A stretch of 64,000 nucleotides of DNA from Brasenia schreberi (taxonomy: Eukaryota; Streptophyta; Magnoliopsida; Nymphaeales; Cabombaceae), in the NCBI GenBank assembly GCA_036023115.1, contig JAYKKT010000079.1:14251501-14315500 (forward strand), in the 5' to 3' direction. A program made the position numbers and the translations under genes. Shown here piece by piece: positions 1 through 10,183 of this stretch. The notes below the pieces were generated by a model, which saw nothing but the letters and a program-made list of their open reading frames with translations, had not been told where the DNA came from and ran no database searches. Every line of letters starts with the position of its first letter. Within the stretch, counting starts at the first letter, position 1.

Positions 1-29
1 AAGGGGTTTATGAAAACTTATGGAAGAGG

Positions 30-1113
30 AGAAAATTTCAAAAAAATCATTTCGAAAAGCAAGGGACATATGGGCCACCCATATTGGACAATGGGGCAAA
101 TCCCCAAAAGATTGCAAATGTCCGTATGGAAACCAAGCCCGATCGGACTTTCCAAAAATTCCGAACGAAAACATGTAAAAAAGGCTTAAAGGAATTTCGA
201 AAGGAGAGAATTCACTCAATTAGGACAACCCATCATGGAGGTCCTGGACCTCCTTCTAGCCCAAGGAATGGTCACTCTCCTTGCTCTTCTTGAAGGGACA
301 CCCCTCAAGGGAAAATTTTTTAATGAATTTTGTAAGTATCATAAGCTTAAAGGTCATGACATGAATAAATGTTTTATACTTTTAAATAAAATCGAAGACT
401 TGATTGAGCAAGGAAGGCTCCACGTCACGGAAGAACCAGAGCCCTCCCAAGCGATCTTAAAGAAACCCTTCCCAAATCATGCAAGCACAAGCGAGAAGAG
501 AAAAGAGGTATGTCTTCTCCCACTTAAGGCTCATGAAATGGAGCATGTATTGCATACGATACACACTGCTTGCCACACACCACCTGCTATCATAATAAAA
601 AAAGCCAAGCAAGTAGTGATCCGAGGAGGGCTTAGAGTCCCGCCCCCGACTAGAGCCTTATTAGAGATTCATGGTGCTCCGAAGCATCAAAATAGAGTCA
701 AGGTAGGAGCGAGCCTTAGGGAAGGTGTGGGCAAGGTGACTAGGCCCGAAAGGATCTATTAAACCCGATATTTAGCTAAGAATCCTATCAAGAAAGTGGT
801 CGTTTTACCCAGCCCTTCAAAGGCATACATCCCTAATGGATCGCATGGCATGGATAAAGGTAAAAATGTGGTGTTAATCCCTTATGACTTAGAACTCTAC
901 CTTTCAAAAATTCTTATAAACATGTCTATCCTAGAGTTGATCCAGACTTCACCTAGACAAAGACGAGTCTTAGAAGGGATCTTAGAAAGGGCTAAGGTTA
1001 ACCCATCCATCACTCATGAGTCCTTATCCTTCTTGGTCTCTCCCATATGTGCCAAGGCCCCCATCGTGTTCATGGAGGATGAATTGGAGAGACCATATAT
1101 AGCCCATAACTAA
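30..1113 (+). pseudogene. gag: Tat-type gag, C-terminal part, broken
   Basis: Gag would form the virus-like particle and bind the element RNA. Three reading segments (84-293, 235-762, 796-1113) together give the C-terminal half. Around 330-400 lies CKYHKLKGHDMNKC, a knuckle of the form C-x2-H-x4-H-x4-C in which the usual second Cys is His, followed by the LLNKIEDLIEQGRL helix typical of Tat gags. The same order of motifs is found on the reverse strand at 11581-12372 (FCKYHRLKGHDTNKCYSLL), which confirms homology. A stop at 760 and frame changes separate the pieces. The gag N terminus is not in the window. Its counterpart can be seen at 12475-13205 on the - strand. Confidence 0.85.
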
Positions 1114-1116
1114 GCC

Positions 1117-1740
1117 TTGCATATAGAAGTGGTATTAAATCACCATGTTTTAGACAAGTGCTTAGTCGATGGGAGAGGAGGTATAAACATCCTTCCGTTG
1201 TACGTGTCCTTTCAAGTAGGAGTTACCATGTCAAGACTCGAGCCAAGTTCCATCATTATCATTGGATACGATGGTAATGCATCCCATCCCTTAGGAGCCG
1301 TAGAATTGCTTATGAAAGTTGGGGATATTCAACACATGGAGCGGTTTTATGTCTTAGACATAACCCTCATTACAACCTATTACTAGGAAGGCTATGGATT
1401 CATAGTCTCCGGGCCGTTCCTTCCACCTTTTACAAGTGTGAAAATCCTGTGGGAAAACCAAGTAGTGGTGATTCTTGGAGAAGATCATCCCACACTTAAG
1501 GGAATCCGAAATTTCCCTTGCATATCAAGTCATCCATTCCTTGAAGAGGTTGTGGAGAGGCCTCTTCCATCCTTAGGTAGATCCCCCCTAGTAGACCCAT
1601 ATCATGGAGTCGTCCACCTCCTAGGTAAACCCAAAACTATGGAGTCTTCCTCCCCTAGAATCACCCATCTTCTAGGGAACCCCAAGCCATCCCCAAGTGC
1701 TCGACATGTAGAACCATCTTCTCCTAGGGTCGTATCCTAG
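1117..1740 (+). pseudogene. pro: Tat-type aspartic protease and following linker
   Basis: Two segments, 1117-1386 and about 1366-1740. The first has LDKCLVDGRGGINILPL. This is the retropepsin active-site region, where DGR stands in place of the D-T/S-G triad and the hydrophobic NILPL follows as in plant gypsy proteases. About 60 residues on, LGRLWIHSLRAVPSTFYK matches the conserved LGRPWxHxxxAVPST block that closes the domain, but a frame change at about 1385 separates the two. The linker at 1560-1740 has short repeated units (LLGKPK, LLGNPK). The enzyme would cut the Gag-Pol polyprotein. This copy cannot do so. Confidence 0.8.
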
Positions 1741-2121
1741 GGAAGCCTAAGTCCTCCTTAGCCCATGTCCCCAAGACCCCATCCAAGCCTAGCCATGTGT
1801 ACATCCATGACATGGATGATACCATGTTCCAAGGCCATCCACTTTATGAAATTTTTTCAAAACTCAAAAAGCCTTGAAACATGATGTTGACATGGGATAT
1901 GTACCTTATCAAGGTCTATGAGCCCAAAACCAAGGTAGGTTAGAACCCATCCTACCTACAATTAACCCAAGTCAACATGGATTGGGCTACAACCCATCCA
2001 TACCTCCTGAGCCACCACCTAAGACCACTTGGGTCAAGGGTGCCCTAGAACCTACTAACACCGAAACCTATAGCTTAAACCTCTTGTTTAAAGTATAATT
2101 CATGGTGTTTTCTTTGTAGGT
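1741..2121 (+). other. Stop-rich gap between protease and RT; possible Ogre-type intron end
   Basis: No reading frame stays open here. The stretch ends in a pyrimidine run and TTTTCTTTGTAG (2109-2120), which looks like a 3' splice site and sits directly before the next long open segment. Ogre elements are known to carry an intron between protease and RT, so this may be the remnant of one. The donor side is not clear. Confidence 0.35.
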
Positions 2122-2772
2122 TTGATGAAAGATCTCTCTTTAGAAAAAAATCTAAAAAAATTATATATTTGGAAAAACCAAAAAAACTTAAAAAGCTTTC
2201 AAAATTCAAAAACATTTGAAAAATCTGAAAATTCCAAAAAGAGAGTTGTTTATGGTCATTCTCCTAGCCTTTGTTTGGAAAAAGCCAAAAAAATTGAAAA
2301 ATCTAAAAATCTTAAAAAAAAAGTCTTATATATTCATCATTCTAACTTTTGCTTTGAAAAATACAAAAAAATTGAAAAATTCAAAAATTCTAAAAATATT
2401 GGCCATGTACAAAGCCCATTTTCGAGTTCTTTAAAGCTTGTATATATTCCCAAACCAAAATCGTCTAAGCTTGTCATTCATAAACCCCCTCTCTTGCCTA
2501 ACACTTTCTTAGAAATTAAAGTGCTTGAGAATGATCAAAGCAAGGAGGAAGATTCTCTCATCCATGAGGAAGATCAAGCCTCCGAGCTTCCCAAATTCTA
2601 TAGAATCCTTGACTTGGAAAAACCTTCAAATTCCATAGCAGGGGATTTTGTAGAAATCAACCTAGGGAGTGAGTCTAACCCAAAGTGTATAAAAATAGGT
2701 GCATGTTTGCATGAGCATGAAAGAGCATCATTCATCGCATTTTTGAAATCCTATGTTGATGTATTTGCATGA
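2122..2772 (+). pseudogene. Lysine-rich spacer plus RT leader of the Tat pol
   Basis: An open segment of 216 residues. Residues 1-105 are extremely rich in Lys and Asn and built from imperfect repeats of about 35 residues (xxLEKAKKIEKSKNLKKKV and relatives). Residues 140-216 are acidic and then turn into the usual leader of Tat RT, with VEINLGSESNPKCIKIGACL and FLKSYVDVFA, which normally runs directly into the EDMPGLDP block. Here that block follows at 2775 after a frame change. The repeat part may be a diverged spacer or a nucleic-acid-binding tail. I do not recognise it as a known domain. Confidence 0.7.
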
Positions 2773-3811
2773 CTGATGAAGACATGCCGGGTCTAGACCC
2801 TAAAATTGTGGAACATCATGTACCCTTAGAACCCAATGCAAAACCCGTTAAGCAAAAGCTTAGAAAAATCCATCCCGATATCCACTCCCAAGTGAAAGAG
2901 GGCTTATAAGATCTTTTAAAAGTCAGATTTATAAAACTATTGCTTATTCGAAATGGCTTTCAAATATTGTTGTGGTTCGAAAATCCAATGGAAAAATTCG
3001 AATTTGCATTGATTTTTGAAATTTCTAAATTTTGTTACTCCTAAAGATGAATATCCTATGCCAATTGGGTTTATATGTTAATTGACTTAGCATTCCTTTC
3101 AGCCATGAAATCTTAAGTTTTATGGATGACTATTCGGGTTATAATCAAATCAAGTTAGCATCGAAAGATCAGGCAAAAACTGCTTTTACTACACCTTGGG
3201 GCACATAGCGTTACACGGTTATGCCATTTAGTTTGAAAAATACCGATGCCACTTACCAAAGAGCCATGACTAACTACCATTTTCCATGATCAAATCCATG
3301 AGCTCTTGGAAGTATATGTGGATAATCTTTTGGTAAAATAAAAAACCCGATGCACACACATTGAATCTTTTCAAAAGGTTTTCGAAAGACTTAGGCTTTA
3401 TAAAGTGAAGCTAAACCCTCAAAAATGTGCTTTTGGAGTGGAATCGAGCAAACTCTTAGGATTCATGGTAAGCCAAAGGAGCATAGAAGTCAAGCCATCA
3501 TAGACCTTGGTGTGAGAAGCCAAAGGAGCAAACTTAGTCTTAAGGAGTATGCTATTTACTACATTTCGAAAACTCTATTGGCATATGAAATAAATTATCA
3601 AGCCATGGAGAAAACATGCTTGGCCTTGGTGTGGGCTTGCCAAAAGTTTAGACATTATTTTCTAGATCATGAAATTTGGATAGTGTCTAAGCTTGATCCA
3701 ATCAAGCACTTGTTTGAAAAACCTATCCTAACGGGTAGGCTAGGTAAATGGCAGCTCCTCTTAATGGAGTATGATTTAAAGTTTCATCTTCAAAACTCTA
3801 TTAAGGGATAA
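2773..3811 (+). pseudogene. pol: Reverse transcriptase and RNase H of the Tat pol, multiply broken
   Basis: EDMPGLDPKIVEHHVPLEP at about 2780 opens the RT. Further on, frames must be switched to follow YSKWLSNIVVVRKSNGKIR, then MDDYSGYNQI (about 3120) and AFTTPWGT. At 3315-3326 the catalytic box reads YVDN instead of YVDD. The RNase H part is clearest in 3425-3811: YYISKTLLAYEINYQAMEK and LALVWACQKFRHYFLDHEIW, then KHLFEKPILTGRLGKWQLLL. These match the Tat order. Stops at 2907 and 3018, plus several frameshifts, make it non-functional. RT and RNase H would copy the element RNA into DNA and remove the template. Confidence 0.85.
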
Positions 3812-4391
3812 GCCCTAGCCGATCATGTGGCTGAATTGCCTCTTGAAGATACATATCCCATACTTGATGAAATGCCCGATGAAGGTATCTTTGCAAATGA
3901 ATTTCAAAACCATGTCTTAGTAAATTGTTTTAGTGAATATCAAGTATGAAGAATGTACTTTGATGGGGCAAAGAATCAACAAGGGGCAGGTGTGAGAATC
4001 ATCCTCATATCTCTCGAGAAAGGAAAAATCCTAATTGCCATTCGACTAGATTTCCCATGCTCAAATAATATGGCTGAATATGAAGCACTCATACAAGGCC
4101 TACAATTTTTTAAAAATCGAAGGGCATCATGTATTGAAGTCTTTGGATATTCTATGCTTGTTATAAACCAAGTTTCAAAAATTTGGTAAGTCGAAAATGA
4201 AAAACTCATACTATGCTACAAATTGAACACTCAATTGGTCGATTCCGTCATGCACACTCACCCACATAGGTAGAGAGGACAACACCATAGCAGGTGTCCT
4301 CTCATCCCTAGGTTCATGTCTAAGGGTTGATCCCACCATGTGAACTAGATCCTTAGAAATTTGGCACTCACCCACTCTATCCACCCACGAT
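3812..4391 (+). pseudogene. Second (archaeal-type) RNase H and linkers
   Basis: The acidic linker ALADHVAELPLEDTYP at about 3811 leads to MYFDGAKNQQGAGVRI (from 3953), the start of the additional RNase H found only in Tat/Ogre-type gypsy elements. The acidic residue in NNMAEYEAL is kept. The third catalytic position reads FGYSMLVI, with Tyr where GDS is expected. The frame stops at 4189. Remnants of the segment joining to integrase (STHPHR, then LATHPLYPPTI at about 4360) can be followed through frame changes to 4391. Confidence 0.8.
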
Positions 4392-5070
4392 TTGGAGATT
4401 TACCAAAATGACCAAAGTTCCATGGGAAAACCTTGGTTTCACAATATTAAAAACTTTTTAGAAAATGAAAGATTTCCTCAATTTGCTTCTTCTAAAGATA
4501 AAGCTTTTATTCAAAAAATTTCAACCCGATATGTGATTTTGGGAGGGATTCTTTATAAAAAGAGTTTTATCTGCATCTTATTGAAATGTGTAGACCTTGA
4601 GGCTAGGACTATAATGCATGAGTTCCACGATGGAGAATGTGGAGGCCATGTCAATGCAAATATGATGGTCATGAAAATACTTAGGGCCGATTATTTTTGG
4701 TCCACCCTTAAGCAAGATTGTCATGATCATGTTAGGAAATGTCATCAATGTCAAGTGCATGGACATGCCATTCATATCCCATCGTCCACTTTGCATTCCA
4801 TTGTGAGCCCATGGCCCTTCACCATGTGGGCATTTGACATCATAGGATCCATCAACCCAATTACATCCAATGGACATAGGTTCATCTTAGCAGCCACCGA
4901 ATATTTTTTTAAATGGGTTGAAGCTACCTCCTTGGCTAATGTCCAAGGACAACATGTAGTGGCATTCATTAAGAAAAATATCTTGGTTCAATTTGGAGTT
5001 CCAAGAGACCTAGTGTTGGATAATGATACACCCTTCAAGAATGAAAAGATGGAAAAGTTATGTAATACCT
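4392..5070 (+). pseudogene. int: Integrase N-terminal and catalytic part, cut by an LTR insertion
   Basis: The segment is open over 226 residues. The zinc-binding HHCC domain is visible: H79 and H86 in HDGECGGH, C117 and C120 in CHQC. The catalytic core follows with D149 in WAFDIIGSI and D210 in LVLDNDTPF. The third catalytic residue, Glu, is not here. It lies 3.4 kb away at 8485-8487, because a solo LTR entered after KLCNT. Integrase joins the cDNA to host DNA. This part is the best kept stretch of the element, so the insertion may have come before much of the decay. Confidence 0.88.
5066..5070. repeat. Target site duplication TACCT, left
   Basis: TACCT directly precedes the solo LTR and recurs at 8425-8429. 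Removing the LTR and one copy restores the integrase frame (LCNT then YGIT). Confidence 0.9.
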
Positions 5071-6419
5071 TATAGACACGTGGAAATTTCCGACCACGGG
5101 CTTCTTAGGGCCTAGAGAGAGCCTTTTTGCATCTACGTTCGTTTTTATGAAAAAGGGCGTGCCAGCTACCTTACTCAAACTAGCGAAGTAAGTTTTTGCA
5201 ATATCTGACTTATTTGGGGCGACTGTGGGCAAGTGGGTTCTTTTCGTCATAGACCTTCTTGCACCGATGCGCAAGGGTCAGTCTGTACGCTTTAAAAAAG
5301 TCGATTTTGAGCAAACATAATCTTTTTTTGAAATGTATGCAAAGCTTTTGATCGATTTTACTCGTCTTGTTTGCAGATTTTACCAACGTAGGATTTGCAC
5401 GTTTCCTATATCTTGGGTTTTTAGCCAATTTAGGCATGAGATGTGTGCATCAAGTGCGTAAGTATGGACGATATTTGCATGGGTGTATAGGGTTTGCTTT
5501 GATGCAAGTATGCGCCCTAACTCGTGGTATGGCGAATATGCAATGCAAACTGACACAACTGAACGGGAAAACCCGGAATTGAAAGACATAGCCGAAGGGA
5601 AATTACAAAAGGGAAATATAGCTATATCTTAAGAGCGAAAAGGCTCAATTGTATAAGTGTATGCCATGTATAAATGGAAATGCAACTCACACAGATGAAC
5701 CTTAAAACCGAAAATTTAAAGACATAGCAAAAGGAAAATACAACTATATATATATGGGCCCGAAGGTCGCCAACGTGCGTGTGTTGTGTTTGTGTGTAAA
5801 TGGAAAGACAAACACATGCAGTTGAACCGGGAAAACGCAGCGGAAAGTATAGAAATATTACTATATCTTAGCGGCTGCTAGGGCCAAAATGGTGCGTAAG
5901 GTGCATGAGCAAGCGCTCGGGTGTTCTTTGTGTGTGAGTGTGTAAATGAAAGACAAACTCACACGACTTAATGTAACAACCTAGCTGAATTGAAATACAT
6001 ATATAGAATAAGAGCGAAAGCTCAATGCACGCTTGTGTGAGTGTATAAATTTAAAGACAACTCACGCAGCTCTTACTAGAGTCTTAGGAGTAAGAGCGAA
6101 AGCTCAATGGTGCACGTGGGTGCTTGTGTACGAATAAGAGCTAAGGCTCAAGTGCTCGTGTGTGCTTCGTGTAGCAAACCAAGTTATTACAATCGGGGAG
6201 AGACAAAGCTCCGTTAATACAACCCCGTATCCAAATTTAATCAAAGCATAGAAAGGAGATATGAAATACCGAATTAAAACACTTACGTGATTCAGATGTT
6301 TGTCCACTCCAATCTTCACGAGTTTGCTTGGCTTCACACCCACGGATGAGTCTCCCTTAAAGCTTGAAGCGAAAGATGGCTAAATAGAGCCTTCAAGCTT
6401 GCGGGTTTGTCTTGAGGGA

Positions 6420-7260
6420 TGAGGTTCACGACACTAAAGGGTGGCGGGTTTGGTTGGGTAAGGGATGGGTAAGGTGGCTGCGGAGGTTGGGAGTTGAATG
6501 GAGTGATGGAAGGGTATAGGATAAGGTCACGACTGGGGTAGGTTCGTGTGGTATAGTACGGAGTGTTAACTAGGATAGGTTCGGCTGGGAGTGTATGGCG
6601 TGGGATGCGATATGGAGTTGGAGTGTTAGGTGGGAACTAAGGGCGTGGGGTATTAGGTAGTTGGGGTAAGGTCACGGCTGGAAGTTAAGGGAGCTAGGGA
6701 TATCTAAGGTGTGGTAGATGGGAGATGTAAGGGGCTAGTGGCTGGGGGAGTTGGGTGTTAGTGGCTGGCCCGATAGAGTTGGAGTGTTGGGTGACTAGGG
6801 GAGCCGGGTGGAAGGGAGGTGGTAGGTGATGGTGGCTGGGAAGGAGGCGGTAGGTGGAGGTGTTGGTCGGGTGGAAGGGAGGTGGCAAGTGATGGTGGCT
6901 AGGAATGAGGCGGCAGGTGGAGGTTGGCTGCGAAAGGTCGGGCAGCAGGCGGGTGATTAGGGCAATGGGCGCTAGGCACCTGTCGTAGGCGCTAAGGCCG
7001 AGAGGGAGCGTGCAGGGCACGCGCAGGGGGCAGCGCGCTTGCAGGGTGCGAGCAGGGTGCGCGCGGGGTGCGGGTGAGGTTAGGTTGGTTAGGGGGAGGT
7101 CTTAATGTGGAGTCGGTGGTGTCGGGTTAGCCTAAGTAGGCTTAGGGTGGCTGGGAAGGTTCAAGGGTAGTGGATTAGGTGTGCTAATTAAGGTTAGTTT
7201 AGGGTGGTTTAGAGGGATTAGGAAGAGTGGTTTAGGGAGGTTAGTAGGGCTTATCTTTTA
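6420..7260 (-). repeat. G-rich (on +) degenerate repeat zone inside the solo LTR
   Basis: Runs of GGTGG, TAGGTGG and GGGTGGAAGGGAGG dominate the + strand. A clear 63-bp tandem duplication lies at 6806-6931, with units starting at 6806 and 6869. The opposite strand is C-rich, and in LTR sense this zone lies downstream of the TATA box. Confidence 0.7.
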
Positions 7261-7480
7261 ACAACGGTTTAGGGTGTGCTTGAGCTCCGATTAGCCACCT
7301 TAAGCCTATTTGTCCAAGAAATATCAACCCTTCAATTAGGGTGGGGCAGTCCTTGACTAACCCTACACAAACCCATAATTAAAACCCTAAAATAAAATAA
7401 AGCACTAAAACACTCACCTTGGACCTTCCCTCTCCTCCCTTCAAATTCACGTCAACCCCTTATAATGGACCCCCTCACCT

Positions 7481-7490
7481 CTATTTATAG
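7481..7490 (-). promoter_or_regulatory. TATA box of the solo LTR
   Basis: CTATAAATAG on the - strand. Equivalent boxes occur in the other Tat LTRs at 14961-14970, 17678-17687 and 21094-21103. Confidence 0.75.
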
Positions 7491-7548
7491 GCATTTGAGG
7501 TGGGTCTTGGATTTGGGTTTGGGTTTGAGATCTGGATCCAGACTCAAA

Positions 7549-7810
7549 TCCAAACACTATTTGGATTTGGATCGTGGATCTCGGATATTTTGAGATCCGT
7601 ATCCGATCCAAATCCAATATTTTTATGGATATGGATCTGGATATTTTGGTCTAGATCTGATCCAATCCAAACACTATTTGGATCCAATCCAAATCTAAAT
7701 ACTATTTGGATCGACCCAAACACTATTTGGATTGGCTCAAATCCAAACACTATTCACTATATGGATTTGGATCTGGATATTTATGGTCCAGATCCAAATC
7801 AAAATTTCTC
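7549..7810 (-). promoter_or_regulatory. Cluster of near-palindromic CCAAACACTATTTGG units in U3
   Basis: Five units of CCAAACACTATTTGGAT or close variants start at about 7550, 7667, 7695, 7716 and 7743, embedded in GGATTTGGATCTGGAT-type sequence. In LTR sense they lie 60-330 bp upstream of the TATA box, where LTR enhancer repeats are usually found. The regulatory role is inferred from position only. Confidence 0.5.
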
Positions 7811-8424
7811 TGGATAGTCCTTCTTGGCTTCTCGAGGTGAACGATCTATGCGGGCCTTGGTTTCATCAGTGACCCGTCTGGTGTTGAGTTTCCCCAATCT
7901 GTGTCGTTCGGACTCCTTTTTGCCTTTTGAACTTCATTTTTGCTCATTTATGGTCTTCCTGGTTTAGATTCAGGATGCTTGAGTGAGAATGGTTGATCTG
8001 GCTTTCTGGTGCTCTGGGCTTGCCATCTGCTTCATGCTTGGGTCTTCTTTTCTCCTTTCGAACCTGGCTTTTATCAGGCCAGGTTGGTCTTCTAGGCTTT
8101 AGAACAGACTTCTGAAGCTGCGGCTTGTTGGGCTGTTTCTGGATCAGGTGTCGTCTTTGCATGCTCCACCTGTTCGTCTTTAGCTTTTGGGAAAATGGGG
8201 CTTAGCCCGGGTTTCAAAAACTCCTATTTGTTAAAGGGCTTCAAAATACTATTTACAGGATTAAAAGCAATATGTACAGAATTTAAAACAGTATGTACAT
8301 GTTTTCGAATATGTACAAGGTTTCTGGAAGGCTCTTGGGTTTCCAGACTCAAAATGGCCCTTTGGGGCTGCTTTTGTAAACCAGGCATGTTTTTAGAAAG
8401 TCGTGAGATTTTGGGGTGTTTACA

Positions 8425-8429
8425 TACCT
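8425..8429. repeat. Target site duplication TACCT, right
   Basis: Matches 5066-5070 exactly. Confidence 0.9.
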
Positions 8430-8982
8430 ATGGCATAACTAACACTTCTCATTGCCCTACTAGCCTCAAGGCAACGGCCAAGCTGAAGCCACAAACAAGA
8501 CTCTCATAAGCAGTATTGAGAAAACCTTAGAGAAGGGTAGGGCATGGCATGAGAAGCTCGATGAAGCCATATGGGCTTATAGAACTTCCATCCGAACACC
8601 CACCAATGCCACACCATTCAAGTTGGTCTAGGGTACAAATGCCATACTTCCCATTCATACCAAATCATATTCATTTCATACATCACTTGCACTCGACCTA
8701 TCTCTAGAGACTTTACAACATGTTAGAATGGTTGAGCTTGACCTATTAGATGAGAGGAGGCTCCTTGCCATGGATCATGCACATGCATACTGGCAAAGGA
8801 TAACCCAATATTATGAAAAATATATGAAGGCTCGCCACTTCAAAATGGGAGACCTTGTATTGAAAATCATCCACCATCGTGACCCACATCCACTTGGAAA
8901 GTGGCAGCCCAAGTGGGATGGTCCCTATGTTGTAAGGGGAACAACCACCAACAATACATATTGGTTGATTGTATGGCCCTAA
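8430..8982 (+). pseudogene. int: Integrase C-terminal part of the split Tat element
   Basis: It continues from 5070 with YGITNTSHCPTS, then QGNGQAEATNKTL; the catalytic Glu is at 8485-8487. Next come WHEKLDEAIWAYRTS and PTNATPFKLV with an in-frame stop at 8630. The C-terminal domain is open at 8728-8982: ELDLLDERRLLAMDHAHAYW, then FKMGDLVLK and HPLGKWQPKWDGPYVV. The end is abnormal: after NNTYWLI it stops within two residues, while the sister copy at 15669-15977 continues to LKKYYV. A deletion of about 100 bp at 8970 is the likely cause. Confidence 0.85.
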
Positions 8983-10096
8983 ATGAAGGAATTGATGCTT
9001 TATGAAAAACAGAGTTTTCAAAATCATGTGTAACATTTCAAAAATCTTTGGCTTACAAAATGAAGCCTGGTTCAATATAGCAAAATATTTTCAAATGGTA
9101 GATGCAATTAGGAAATGGGATGATCTTGGTTGAATCGAGTAGCCAAAGGGATAAGTTTTCCCCATTTTTACTTCTCTCCAAAAAAAGGAAAATTGGCAAA
9201 ATCAAAAGAAAAAGATAATACAAAAACTCCTCCATAAAGAGGTATTCCTTCAAATAGAAAGAGGAAATACAAAAATTCTTCCGAAAGAGGTCTTCTCTTT
9301 GAATGAAAAAGAAAAATAGAAAGAGAGAATACAAGAAAAAAAATCCTACAAAAAAAGAAGAAAAAGAAAAGAAGGCCCTCCATGTTGATAGAAAAGAAAA
9401 AGCCAAGGCTCAAAAAGAGCAATTTTCCATATCTTTGCCTTAAACCATGGAACGCTTCAGAAGGGACCGTGGTAACTCTTTCCCAAATCCCTACAACTTA
9501 TCCCAATGGAGAAAGATTTATCCATAAAAATCCTAAAGTAGGAATAGAATCTACTTATTTGGGTTTCATTTTGTTTGAGAATTAGACTTTGTTGTGTGGA
9601 AAATGAAATTTTGAAATGTTTTTCAAAATTTCCTATAAAATCTCTGCTAAGTAGTGGGTGGGTATTGAAACCCAAGTGAGGGGAAATATGAAAAATCGGA
9701 AGTCCTTTTAATTGAAGCATAAAAGGAGTTCCCTTTTGAAAACCTGAAATGTCAAACGACATAGGATTGTCTTACTTGGGGCAGCCGACCTTCATAGACT
9801 TTTCCTCAAGCTCATCCATCTCTTAAATGAGTCTCTAAAACTCCACACTTCATTTGCATAACACACCATGTATGCATACATCCAAAATCGGTCATGCATG
9901 ATCATGTTTGGGACTAGCATTCAATATAGGTCAAGTTCCCTTTGGCTAAAAATCCCCTCATCTATGATCCAAGGAAAAGGGTTTTATAGAATGAAAAGAC
10001 GATTTATATTCTCAAGATAATTGGAGAAGTAAATCAAAAAGGGTATTTTATTCTTTGCCATTATTGAAATAAATTTGGATTAATGCCAAAGATGGG
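8983..10096 (+). other. 3' untranslated region of the Tat element
   Basis: Non-coding, A-rich between 9170 and 9380, and closely alignable with 15990-17080, which takes the same place in a second copy. It ends in a purine-rich stretch (CCAAAGATGGGTATC) before the LTR start, which could be the polypurine tract. Phe-rich frames on the opposite strand are only the complement of the A-rich part. Confidence 0.75.
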
Positions 10097-10183
10097 TATC
10101 TGTAAACACCCTAAATAAATTTTTTCTGAAAATACTCCAAAATTCGAAAGTTGACTTGTTTAAAAATCTTTTAGCTTTAAAAT
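10097..10183 (+). mobile_element. Truncated start of the 3' LTR
   Basis: TGTAAACACCCTAAATAAAT matches the LTR 5' terminus. The sequence switches at 10184 to the 3' end of an oppositely oriented LTR. Confidence 0.65.

Larger units (their letters stand above)
5071..8424 (-). mobile_element. Solo LTR (3354 bp) of a Tat-type element, reverse orientation
   Basis: It begins TATAGACACG (a decayed form of TGTAGACATG, the reverse complement of the LTR 3' end) and ends GGTGTTTACA, the reverse complement of the 5' TGTAAACACC. The flanks are a perfect 5-bp duplication, TACCT, and the host integrase reads through once the LTR is removed. No internal region is present. The orientation comes from the TATA box (7481-7490) and from homology to 13502-15613, which adjoins a gag on the - strand. 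It is over 1 kb longer than the relatives in this window because of expansions at about 5550-6180, 6420-7260 and 7500-7810. The open frames inside it are chance products. Confidence 0.92.
1..10183 (+). mobile_element. Ty3/gypsy retrotransposon, Tat/Ogre lineage, decayed, 5' end outside window
   Basis: The segment reads in order gag, protease, a lysine-rich spacer, reverse transcriptase, RNase H, a second RNase H, integrase, 3' untranslated region and the first bases of a 3' LTR at 10097. A second, archaeal-type RNase H between RNase H and integrase is the known hallmark of the Tat/Ogre group. Each domain is recognisable but crossed by stops and frameshifts, so the copy is dead. A 3354-bp LTR insertion (5071-8424) splits the integrase. 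Only about 87 bp of the 3' LTR survive before the sequence changes to a reverse-strand relative at 10184. The 5' LTR and gag start lie left of the window. Confidence 0.9.

Noticed and set aside
7500..7817. 105-residue frame, + strand, and its partner on -
   Set aside because: Lies in low-complexity U3 of the solo LTR; content mirrors the GGATTTGGAT repeats.
9053..9422. Phe-rich hydrophobic frames on the - strand
   Set aside because: Complement of the A-rich 3' UTR of the Tat element; the same artefact appears at 16138-16413.
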